A DNA stretch of 6,510 nt from Candidatus Levyibacteriota bacterium (GTDB taxonomy: Bacteria > Patescibacteria > Microgenomatia > Levybacterales > UBA12049): assembly GCA_003173915.1 (NCBI GenBank), contig PPGL01000008.1, positions 1 through 6,510 of the forward strand, in the 5' to 3' direction. Below the pieces are notes generated by a model. The model searched no databases, was not told the origin of the DNA, and saw only the letters and a program-made list of their open reading frames with translations. Shown here piece by piece: positions 1 through 5,885 of the stretch. How positions within the stretch are numbered: the first letter of the stretch is position 1; every line of letters begins with the position of its first letter. Position numbers and translations under genes: made by a program.

Positions 1-56
1 TAGTTCATAGTTCATAGTTCATAGTTCATAGTTCATAGTTCATAGTTTATAGTTAT
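1..56. repeat. TAGTTCA heptamer tandem array
   Basis: Six exact head-to-tail copies of TAGTTCA run from base 1 to 42. Two decayed copies follow (TAGTTTA at 43-49, TAGTTAT at 50-56). From 57 to about 100 the sequence fades into irregular TTAGTTATT-like AT-rich sequence that may be older, degenerate copies. The array touches the window edge, so its true length is unknown. Because seven is not a multiple of three, the TAG in each unit cycles through all three forward frames, and TGA in the reverse complement (TGAACTA) does the same on the other strand. The array is therefore closed to translation in all six frames and is intergenic. It is most simply a slippage-prone microsatellite; I see no evidence of function. 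Confidence 0.95.
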
Positions 57-105
57 TGGTTAGTTTGTTATTTAGTTATTGGTTATTAATTATTAGTTAT
101 TCGCG

Positions 106-114
106 TGGTATACT
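106..114 (+). promoter_or_regulatory. Possible extended -10 promoter for mrdA
   Basis: TGG followed by TATACT (109-114) matches an extended -10 element, TGN plus a five-of-six TATAAT match. The best -35 at a 17-bp spacing is only TTAATT (86-91), which is weak, as expected when an extended -10 compensates. Transcription from about position 121 would run through the palindromic repeat at 141-234 into mrdA and make that repeat the 5' leader. AT-rich sequence yields such matches by chance, and mrdA could instead be read through from a gene upstream of the window. Confidence 0.35.
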
Positions 115-140
115 GGTAACTGCTACGCAAGCGTAAAAAC

Positions 141-234
141 TGTCATCCCGAGCGTAGTCGAGGGATCTCATACAAACTTGTTTCTGAACACTGCTGAGAG
201 ATTTCTCCACTCACTGCATTCGGTCGAAATGACA
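141..234 (+). repeat. Palindromic dispersed repeat, copy 1 (mrdA leader)
   Basis: A 94-bp element bounded by TGTCAT (141-146) and ATGACA (229-234). The arms are imperfect inverted repeats: the left arm reads TGTCATCCCGAG and then GGATCTC (163-169); the right arm, reverse-complemented, reads TGTCATTTCGACC and then GAGAAATCTC. It shares the left-arm start TGTCATCC(C/T)GA and the GGATCTC box with the copies inside mrdA (1061-1154) and dprA (5520-5632), in the same orientation. Its right end lies one base before the ATG at 236. No target-site duplication is evident. As RNA it could fold into a long imperfect hairpin just upstream of the mrdA start. No transposase is encoded, so any movement would need help from elsewhere. 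Confidence 0.85.
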
Positions 235-235
235 C

Positions 236-2146
236 ATGTTATTTATGAAAAAAGTTAAAGTAGGAGCTGCATTTTCTGACTCTATTTATTCGCAAAAGTC
301 TTCATTTATCAAGCTAAAACATGGGTATGGGGGAAATGAACCAACTTTTAGAAACAAATTATTTATGCTTCTTATTCTTGTTGTTGGGGGTGTACTTTTA
401 CTGCGGTTGTTTGTATTACAAATTTTAGGTGGACAACAATATCGCTTACTGTCTGATTCTAATCGCACAAGAACAGAAATTATTCATGCTCCTCGAGGAA
501 TTATTTTCGACCGAAGTGGTACTCCTCTTGTCTACAACAAGCCAGGGTATAGAGAAGAAATAAACGGAAAAACAATTTTTTTAGATCAAAAATCTGCATT
601 GCCACTTCTTGCTGCAGGCAATAAAAATTTAGAAATTGATAGTTTGCGTGAATATCCTCTTGGTCCGGCAGAAGCACATGTTGTTGGGTATATTGGGCAA
701 ATTTCTCAAGATGAATTAGCATCACCAGAATTTGACGCCTACAGGGTGGGAGATGTTATTGGAAAAATGGGTGAAGAACAATATTACGAATCAAAATTAA
801 AAGGGATTGATGGCCGAAAGCTTGAAGAAGTTGATGCAACAGGAAAAGTTGTTAGACTTCTTGGTCAGACAGATCCTATCGCAGGACAAGATATTACGCT
901 TACCATTGACAGTAAATTGCAAAAAGCAGCGTATGATGCCATAAGTCAAGTTGCAAAGGGGGCAGTGATTGTTTCTCGTCCAAATGGAGAAATTTTAGCG
1001 CTTGTTTCAAAGCCTTCATTTGATCCAAATTTATTTACCATGGGCAAACAGTACAAGTCTTGTCATCCTGAACAAAGTGAAGGATCTCCCAAAGATTCTG
1101 GACAAGCCAGAATGACGAGCCAAGAAGATTCTTCGGCTACACCTCAGAATGACAGCTCTTGTTCAAAATATCAAAGTGTAGAAGAAGTAATAGGCGATAG
1201 CGATGGGCAGCCGCTTCTTAATCGTGCTATTGGTGGAGTGTATCCGCCTGGATCAACCTTCAAACTTGTTGTTGCCGCAACAGGACTTGAAACTAAAAAA
1301 ATTGATGATTCCTACACAGTTGAAGACACAGGAATTTTAAATCTTGGTACATTTTCGTTTTCTAATTGGTATTATTCGCAGTACGGTAAAACAGAGGGGC
1401 AAGTGAATGTTGTAACAGCAATTAAGCGCTCAAATGATATTTTTTTCTACAAACTTGCCGAGCTTTTGGGGGTGGATACTATTTCGGCAGAGGCGAGTAA
1501 ATTTGGTGTTGGGTCGATACTTGGCATTGATTTAGAAGGGGAGCATAGTGGACTTTTGCCAACAAAAGAATGGAAGCAAAAAACGCTTGGTGAACAGTGG
1601 TATACAGGTGATGATTATCATTATGGTATTGGACAAGGATATCTTTTGACAACGCCACTGCAGGTAAATGCATGGACACAGGCAATTGCAAATGGCGGGA
1701 CGTTGTATACACCGCATGTTCTTCTGACGCAGCATCCAAAAGTGATACAACAAAATTTATTAACATCGCAAAATTTTTCCTTAATTCGTGAGGGAATGAT
1801 TGAGGCGTGTAATACTGGTGGAGTTGCATGGCCGTTGTTTAACTTTCGCGTAAAGCGTCAAGCGGGAAGCGTAAATATAGATGGGAAGGATTTCTATACG
1901 CCGACGGACGCAACAGATTCTGCAAAACCAGACACTTCAGAAATTGGAGTTACTCTTGCATGCAAAACTGGAACTGCACAGCATGGAGACGAAACAACAC
2001 TTCCTCATGCATGGATTACGCTTTTTGCGCCGGCATATAATCCGCAAGTTGTTATAACTGTTTTGGCAGAATCAAGTGGAGAGGGGTCAAATATTGCAGC
2101 ACCGGTTGCCAAACAAATTTTAGAAGCGTATTTTGAAAAGCAATAA
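236..2146 (+). CDS. mrdA: Penicillin-binding protein 2 (elongation peptidoglycan transpeptidase)
   Basis: Class B penicillin-binding protein, a membrane-anchored D,D-transpeptidase that cross-links peptidoglycan during cell elongation. Visible features in order: a basic N-terminal tail; one membrane helix at about 41-63; the class B start motif HAPRGIIFDRSG (84-95); a short pedestal domain with LREYPLG and HVVGYIG; and the transpeptidase domain with PPGSTFK (catalytic Ser340, Lys343), S-N-D (399-401, the SxD form I recall for PBP2) and KTG (577-579). The 636-residue length is close to E. coli PBP2 (about 633). However, the pedestal between RGI and LREYP spans only about 50 residues, and about 33 residues at 276-308 derive from an inserted palindromic repeat. 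The start is uncertain: ATG 236 lies against the upstream repeat, and ATG 245, followed by Lys-Lys, is equally plausible; neither has a Shine-Dalgarno motif. mreB, mreC and rodA, its usual partners, are not in this window. Confidence 0.95.
   Translation: MLFMKKVKVGAAFSDSIYSQKSSFIKLKHGYGGNEPTFRNKLFMLLILVVGGVLLLRLFVLQILGGQQYRLLSDSNRTRTEIIHAPRGIIFDRSGTPLVYNKPGYREEINGKTIFLDQKSALPLLAAGNKNLEIDSLREYPLGPAEAHVVGYIGQISQDELASPEFDAYRVGDVIGKMGEEQYYESKLKGIDGRKLEEVDATGKVVRLLGQTDPIAGQDITLTIDSKLQKAAYDAISQVAKGAVIVSRPNGEILALVSKPSFDPNLFTMGKQYKSCHPEQSEGSPKDSGQARMTSQEDSSATPQNDSSCSKYQSVEEVIGDSDGQPLLNRAIGGVYPPGSTFKLVVAATGLETKKIDDSYTVEDTGILNLGTFSFSNWYYSQYGKTEGQVNVVTAIKRSNDIFFYKLAELLGVDTISAEASKFGVGSILGIDLEGEHSGLLPTKEWKQKTLGEQWYTGDDYHYGIGQGYLLTTPLQVNAWTQAIANGGTLYTPHVLLTQHPKVIQQNLLTSQNFSLIREGMIEACNTGGVAWPLFNFRVKRQAGSVNIDGKDFYTPTDATDSAKPDTSEIGVTLACKTGTAQHGDETTLPHAWITLFAPAYNPQVVITVLAESSGEGSNIAAPVAKQILEAYFEKQ
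1061..1154 (+). repeat. Palindromic dispersed repeat, copy 2, in frame inside mrdA
   Basis: A 94-bp element bounded by TGTCAT (1061-1066) and AATGACA (1148-1154). It carries the family box GGATCTCCCAAA (1082-1093), shared with the dprA copy. It looks compound. ATTCTGG (1095-1101) and CCAGAAT (1107-1113) form a perfect 7-bp stem ending in ATGAC, which would close a shorter unit, and a second right arm (GAAGATTCTTCGGCT, then CAGAATGACA) follows. TCTTGT occurs at 1058-1063 and again at 1157-1162, exactly 99 bp apart, which resembles a target duplication and keeps the reading frame. It is translated as a Ser/Gln/Asp-rich segment (CHPEQSEGSPKDSG and onward, residues 276-308) between FDPNLFTMGKQYKS and SKYQSVEEV, ahead of the catalytic serine motif. 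It contains no stop codon in this frame. Confidence 0.88.
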
Positions 2147-2153
2147 GCAGTGT

Positions 2154-2774
2154 TTATCTTCCTGGAGCAGGTTGTGCAGCTGCGCGTTCTACAGCAGCGA
2201 ACATATTAAGTGCATATCGTACTACTCCTGTAGTACTCCTTTGACGAAAAGGATTTTGATCAGAGTTCATAAATAGAATACTATTGGGTGACTCATCATG
2301 TAGAGTAGTTCCTAAAATTACTGTTGCATGTGGTTGCCCTCGTCCACGAAGAAAATGAGATGGTAATATACTTATAGATAGCCCTCTTCTGTTACCACTT
2401 TCGTCATTATTCACAATTGCTAGGTATTCCATCTTTCTTCCATTGACTTCTCTTTTGAGATTTCGGGAGGTGTGTCCACTATGGAGTCCATCGACTTCTA
2501 AAAGCTGGTGCTCTGCTGGATCTGCTTCAGCCTTGTCAAAACTTGTCATAAAAGGTTTTGCTAATTTTTCAATTACCAGTTCTGTTTGCTCTGCAGTTAT
2601 TTGTTCGTTTCCTGTATACAATTCTTGAGGAATGCCAAGGCGCTTTGCGAGCGCTGATAATTCTTCATCTGAAAGGAGTGGTGTGCCGTCTGGCATTTGT
2701 TGGGGTTCGGCTGGTTTTGCAACACCTTGTGCTTCTTGACCGCTAGGTCCTTTTAAGCGTTCATCATCTGCCAT
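2154..2774 (-). CDS. Hypothetical soluble protein, unrecognised
   Basis: I do not recognise the family. From the ATG at 2774 it is 206 residues. Residues 1-35 are low-complexity and probably disordered, rich in Gly, Pro, Gln, Glu and Ala. Residues 36-82 are charged and helical-looking (SDEELSALAKRLGIPQELY). The rest looks like a mixed alpha/beta domain (MEYLAIVNNDESG, GLSISILPSH, PHATVILGTTLH, SILFMNSDQNPF) ending in an amphipathic helix and an Ala/Pro tail. There is no signal peptide or membrane helix. The frame stays open upstream to an ATG at 2861, but that version overlaps the neighbouring gene by 40 bp and adds 29 residues, so I chose 2774. No Shine-Dalgarno motif is seen. It lies 47 bp downstream of the membrane-protein gene, probably in one transcript, and converges on mrdA with a 7-bp gap. 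Confidence 0.75.
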   Translation of the reverse strand: MADDERLKGPSGQEAQGVAKPAEPQQMPDGTPLLSDEELSALAKRLGIPQELYTGNEQITAEQTELVIEKLAKPFMTSFDKAEADPAEHQLLEVDGLHSGHTSRNLKREVNGRKMEYLAIVNNDESGNRRGLSISILPSHFLRGRGQPHATVILGTTLHDESPNSILFMNSDQNPFRQRSTTGVVRYALNMFAAVERAAAQPAPGR

Positions 2775-2821
2775 ATTAGGTGGAAGTATATGAGTCTTCG
2801 TATGAAATGTCAAGGACTTGG

Positions 2822-3187
2822 TTAATACGTTGTATAGGTAGGGGTTGGGGTGTAGTTCCACATTTGCTCTCGTTTTTGTTGCATCTTTTGTCGATATTCC
2901 TGTTGCTGCATCATCCTATCAAATCGTCCATTTCTCACAAGACTGCCAACAATTAAAAGCATCAGCCCAATAAAAAATAGCGCAATAACAAACGGAAGAG
3001 AAATAACGATTTTTAGCCACACTGGCCAATTTCGCATCCATGCCCACATAAAAATAAGACCTAAAGGGTAGACAAAGAGTAAAAGCAAAATCGTAATAAC
3101 CATTTGTGTGTCATACGTTGGACCCATAGACGAGGTTATCTGAGGTTTTCTGACAGTTGCTTTTTTTGTTCTTTTCTTGGTTGGCAT
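2822..3187 (-). CDS. Small two-helix membrane protein
   Basis: A predicted 121-residue inner-membrane protein of unknown function. It starts with a very basic tail (MPTKKRTKKATVRKP), then has two hydrophobic helices at about 29-51 (ITILLLLFVYPLGLIFMWAW) and 57-84, joined by a short turn, MRNWPVW. It ends in a charged Gln/Arg/Lys-rich helix (90-108) and a Thr/Pro/Tyr tail. The FVYPLGLIFMWAW plus WPVWLK pattern resembles small uncharacterised membrane proteins I recall from Patescibacteria, but I cannot name a family. The frame extends 12 codons further to an ATG at 3223; I prefer 3187 because the basic MPTKK start is more natural and leaves a longer divergent spacer. No Shine-Dalgarno motif is seen. 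It is probably co-transcribed with the unrecognised gene downstream at 2154-2774. Confidence 0.8.
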   Translation of the reverse strand: MPTKKRTKKATVRKPQITSSMGPTYDTQMVITILLLLFVYPLGLIFMWAWMRNWPVWLKIVISLPFVIALFFIGLMLLIVGSLVRNGRFDRMMQQQEYRQKMQQKREQMWNYTPTPTYTTY

Positions 3188-3303
3188 ATATGTAGTTTGA
3201 CAGGCGAAAAGAATATTTGTCAAGAGTATCTGTGGAAAATTTCTTACGAGAGTGTTTCTTTCATTTTCTTTTTACTTAGAGAAAAAAAGTATCTTCTTAA
3301 TCT
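3188..3303. promoter_or_regulatory. Divergent intergenic spacer with inverted TTGACA boxes
   Basis: This 116-bp spacer separates the leftward membrane-protein gene from the rightward kinase-like gene, so promoters for both should lie here. TTGACA (3197-3202) and its reverse complement TGTCAA (3218-3223) form a 6-bp inverted repeat with a 15-bp gap. Each matches a consensus -35 box, one per strand, but neither has a convincing -10 at 16-18 bp. They may instead be an operator-like palindrome or chance. The right part (3241-3303) is T/A-rich and shows no Shine-Dalgarno motif before ATG 3304. Confidence 0.3.
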
Positions 3304-4623
3304 ATGGCTGTAGAATACACGATTGATTCGCCATTACCAGTACAGTTGTTTACGCGGATGCAACGAAGTGTTAGTACTATGGTAGCTCAAAAAGAACGTC
3401 CTCACAAAGCTCCAGCTTCTCTTCCCTTTATTGAGTCAACAGGTTTTCCGCAACACGAGGATCGTATCCGAGTTGCTAATACACTGCTTGCAGGAACCTA
3501 CGGCGTAACACTAATGTATGACGAGCTTTGCAGAAAAGCATTAAGAAAAACAAAGAAAAAATCGCCTTCTCAAGAAATATACCACCTTGTTCGTTTTCAG
3601 CAAGATATCGACGAGATTGTAGATTATTCAGGTAATATTACTCAACTTGCAATGGGATACGTTGGCGGACAAGAAACACAAGAATTAGAAAGTGCTGTGA
3701 GAAAAAAAACAAATGATGTTTTTACACAAACTTCTCAAGAGAAAGAACCACCAACACAAGAAAAAAAAATTGATGGGCAGCTTGGTATGGAGCGAGCTCT
3801 TTTATCCGAAGCACTAGGTGTACAAATTCAAGTTCATGATATTCGAAATGCGCTTACGATTTTTAAAATGCTTGCACAACAGCGAGGGAGGCGAAACATA
3901 CTCCTTATTGGTGAAGATTTGCAGGCACTTATTGCGCCTCACAAACATGTCGGCGAGAAAGCTCGGGAAAAATTACTGGATCCTGTACAAACATATCCGC
4001 AGGGAGCCTATTCCATTCAAAAACTTCTAAAAAAGTTTGCTACGCAAGAAGAATTTGAGCAAAAAGCAAAGGGATGGAATATTACATTTGCCGATACGCT
4101 GCCTTCAGATTTACCAGCAGTTAGGTTTAACGAACAGGTGCTTTATTCAATTTTTGAAAATGTATTATTAAATGCGCAAAAAGCGCGAGCACTCCTTGAA
4201 GAAGAATTTAATGCCATGATGTTGGCGTATGTATTTACAAATCTTAGTCGCCGTTTGCAAACTCGTGGTGGTGTGCATATGCAGGGAGTATACGAGCGTC
4301 TTACAGAAGCTCCAGAAATTATGATTGATTTTGCACAGGTGCAAATGAGAAGAAAACGGTACTTAGAAATTATTTTTAGAGACAATGGGATTGGAAATGA
4401 TCATAATGATACAAGAAAAACATGGAAAAAAAGATTTTCCATGGGCAATTCAGATTGGTCTTCAAGTAGAAACGTGTCGGGTACTGGTATTGTCATGGCA
4501 GCACATAGACAAAGAATTCGAGAGCTTTTTCCTCATACACATGCGGATATGTACTTACGGCAGCGAAGCGATGGGAAAAAAGGAGCTGAGATGGTGCTTC
4601 GTTTGCCTGAAAACACACGATAA
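3304..4623 (+). CDS. Soluble histidine-kinase-like protein
   Basis: A 439-residue protein with the layout of a two-component sensor kinase core but no membrane helix or recognisable sensor domain. Residues 1-160 are helical and charged, and I do not recognise them. An H-box-like motif, VHDIRNALT, puts the candidate phospho-acceptor at His178 with Asp179 and Asn182. An N-box-like FENVLLNAQKA (284-294) lies about 110 residues later, the usual dimerisation-to-ATPase distance. The ATP lid boxes are DNGIG (360-364) and SGTGIVMA (392-399). The stretch between N box and DNGIG is about 70 residues, roughly twice normal, and includes an insertion-like helical segment (295-350). The predicted role is an ATP-dependent, cytoplasmic autophosphorylating kinase; phosphotransfer and its target are unknown, and no response regulator is nearby. 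A non-kinase ATPase of the GHKL fold is the alternative. It lies 42 bp upstream of dprA on the same strand. Confidence 0.85.
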   Translation: MAVEYTIDSPLPVQLFTRMQRSVSTMVAQKERPHKAPASLPFIESTGFPQHEDRIRVANTLLAGTYGVTLMYDELCRKALRKTKKKSPSQEIYHLVRFQQDIDEIVDYSGNITQLAMGYVGGQETQELESAVRKKTNDVFTQTSQEKEPPTQEKKIDGQLGMERALLSEALGVQIQVHDIRNALTIFKMLAQQRGRRNILLIGEDLQALIAPHKHVGEKAREKLLDPVQTYPQGAYSIQKLLKKFATQEEFEQKAKGWNITFADTLPSDLPAVRFNEQVLYSIFENVLLNAQKARALLEEEFNAMMLAYVFTNLSRRLQTRGGVHMQGVYERLTEAPEIMIDFAQVQMRRKRYLEIIFRDNGIGNDHNDTRKTWKKRFSMGNSDWSSSRNVSGTGIVMAAHRQRIRELFPHTHADMYLRQRSDGKKGAEMVLRLPENTR

Positions 4624-4665
4624 TAGTCCTTTACTCATACGAATTAATTTTCTACCATTAGGACA

Positions 4666-5814
4666 GTGGAAGAAAAAATATATTACTTAGGGTTTTCATT
4701 ATTTCCTGGAATTGGATCAAAAAGATTTCTTACACTCCTGGCTACGTTTAAGTCGGTAAAAAAAGCATGGGAAGCAGATGAAAACGCACTTACAGAGGTT
4801 TTGGGAGAGGCATTAGCCAAAAAGTTTGTTTCTTTTAGAAAAACATTTTCTTTTGACCAAGAACTTTCAAAGCTATCAACACTTGGTATTTCCTTCCTTA
4901 TTCCAAGTGATAGAGCTTATCCTAGTCTTCTTAAACAACTTCCAACACATCCATATGTTTTGTATATAAAAGGAAATGCCGATGTTTTTAATTTTCCAAA
5001 AACAATTGGTGTTGTTGGAACACGAAAAATTAGTAGTTATGGAATCCAAGTAACTCAATCATTCACAGAAGAATTAGTACATGTTGGATTTGTTATTATT
5101 TCTGGTCTTGCACTTGGTGTGGATGCACTCGCACATGAGACGACAATAGAAAGTAAGGGACAAACAATTGCTGTTTTGGGATGTGGAGTGGATTGTTGTT
5201 CTCCACGGGAAAATCAAAAAATTTATGATGCTATTTTATCCTCCGGTGGGGCGATTGTCTCTACATTTAGACCAGGAGAACAAGCAAATCGTGGAACCTT
5301 TCCTGCTCGCAATGCAATCATTGCAGGGCTTTCTCTTGGAGTGTTGGTAACAGAAGGTGCTGCAGATAGTGGAGCACTCATTACTGCAGACTATGCGAAA
5401 AAGTTTGAAAGACCAATATTTGCAGTACCTGGACCAATTACCTCAGGTCTTTCTCAAGGACCAAATTTATTATTACAACAAGGAGCAATTCCGGTGACAA
5501 ATGGGATGGATATATTACGTGTCATCCCGAACTCGCCCTGCCTGCCGGCAGGCAGGTTTCGGGATCTCCCAAACAATAAGAAGATGCTGAAACCCTTTCG
5601 GCAAGCTCAGGATAAGCAAGTTCAGCATGACAGGAGAGGAGGGAACCCTGAGGAGCAAAAAATACTTGATATGATACAATTATCTCCCTTGCATTTTGAT
5701 GAAATTGTTCGGACAATAGGAAAATCAGCTCAAGAAGTAGGTTCAGTGTTAAGTGTTATGGAGCTGAAGGGAATGATTAGAAATGATGCAGGATTCTATA
5801 GCTTGCTAATCTAG
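4666..5814 (+). CDS. dprA: DNA processing protein DprA
   Basis: DprA (Smf) binds incoming single-stranded DNA during natural transformation and loads RecA on it in the cytoplasm. The N-terminal helical region opens with YYLGFSLFPGIGSKRF, typical of the family. The Rossmann-like domain (about 85-284) shows YPSLLKQL, IGVVGTRKISSYG (114-126), SGLALGVDALAH (146-157), the FPARNAIIAGLS signature (212-223), EGAADSGALITADYA (230-244) and FAVPGPITSGLSQGPN. A C-terminal winged-helix-like domain follows (about 328-382, EEQKILDMI onward). Between them, residues 286-323 come from a palindromic repeat and include the Cys-Leu-Pro-Ala-Gly-Arg peptide (292-297). The start is GTG at 4666; AGGA sits only 2 bases upstream, too close for a good ribosome site, but no better start preserves YYLGFSLFPG. 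At 382 residues it is near family length; without the insert it would be about 345. Confidence 0.95.
   Translation: MEEKIYYLGFSLFPGIGSKRFLTLLATFKSVKKAWEADENALTEVLGEALAKKFVSFRKTFSFDQELSKLSTLGISFLIPSDRAYPSLLKQLPTHPYVLYIKGNADVFNFPKTIGVVGTRKISSYGIQVTQSFTEELVHVGFVIISGLALGVDALAHETTIESKGQTIAVLGCGVDCCSPRENQKIYDAILSSGGAIVSTFRPGEQANRGTFPARNAIIAGLSLGVLVTEGAADSGALITADYAKKFERPIFAVPGPITSGLSQGPNLLLQQGAIPVTNGMDILRVIPNSPCLPAGRFRDLPNNKKMLKPFRQAQDKQVQHDRRGGNPEEQKILDMIQLSPLHFDEIVRTIGKSAQEVGSVLSVMELKGMIRNDAGFYSLLI
5520..5632 (+). repeat. Palindromic dispersed repeat, copy 3, in frame inside dprA
   Basis: A 113-bp element bounded by TGTCAT (5520-5525) and ATGACA (5627-5632). The left arm is itself a hairpin: CCCGAA pairs with TTCGGG around a perfect 20-bp palindrome at 5537-5556, whose half is CCTGCCTGCC. 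The family box GGATCTCCCAAA (5562-5573) follows. The right arm pairs ATGCTGAA (5584-5591) with TTCAGCAT (5621-5628). The palindrome is strikingly GC-rich compared with the flanks. The reading frame crosses all of it without a stop, adding about 38 residues to the DprA interdomain linker. No clear target-site duplication is visible, and 113 is not a multiple of three, so flanking bases must have been gained or lost along with it. Confidence 0.9.
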
Positions 5815-5885
5815 AATTTAAAATTAAAAATTCAGAATTAAAGTTAAAAAAATTTTGCATTCTGAAATCTGAATGATACATTTAT
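5815..5885. repeat. AT-rich dprA-topA spacer with degenerate repeats
   Basis: A 71-bp spacer, almost all A and T, made of overlapping variants of AATTAAA, AAATTCAGAATT and TCTGAA. TTCAGAAT (5831-5838) and ATTCTGAA (5859-5866) form a perfect 8-bp inverted repeat with a 20-base loop. It is too AT-rich, and lacks a following T-run, to be called a terminator. No Shine-Dalgarno motif precedes the topA ATG at 5886. Like the heptamer array at 1-56, it looks like decayed short-period repeat sequence. It may hold the topA promoter, but no box is convincing. Confidence 0.5.

Noticed and set aside
1..56. A possible CRISPR array from the tandem repeats.
   Set aside because: The units are 7 bp, directly adjacent and without spacers, and no cas gene is present. 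It is a simple tandem repeat.
1479..1829. A 116-codon open frame on the minus strand within mrdA.
   Set aside because: It lies antisense to the conserved transpeptidase region, its predicted peptide is low-complexity in His, Leu and Gln, and it has no plausible family or ribosome site. It is a shadow of mrdA.
2147..2153. A shared terminator between convergent mrdA and the minus-strand gene.
   Set aside because: The gap is only 7 bp and no stem-loop with a T-run is seen there or in the adjacent coding ends.
2775..2861. A 29-residue N-terminal extension of the unrecognised minus-strand protein.
   Set aside because: It would overlap the upstream gene's end by 40 bp in another frame and adds no recognisable domain. 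The internal ATG at 2774 gives a natural spacing.
5522..5716. A 64-codon minus-strand frame over the dprA repeat, whose translation also contains Cys-Leu-Pro-Ala-Gly-Arg.
   Set aside because: The peptide appears on both strands only because the underlying DNA is a perfect palindrome. The frame is antisense to dprA and has no independent support.
5815..5885. A rho-independent terminator between dprA and topA.
   Set aside because: The only stem is 8 bp, mostly A/T, with a 20-base loop and no U-tract after it, so it is not convincing.
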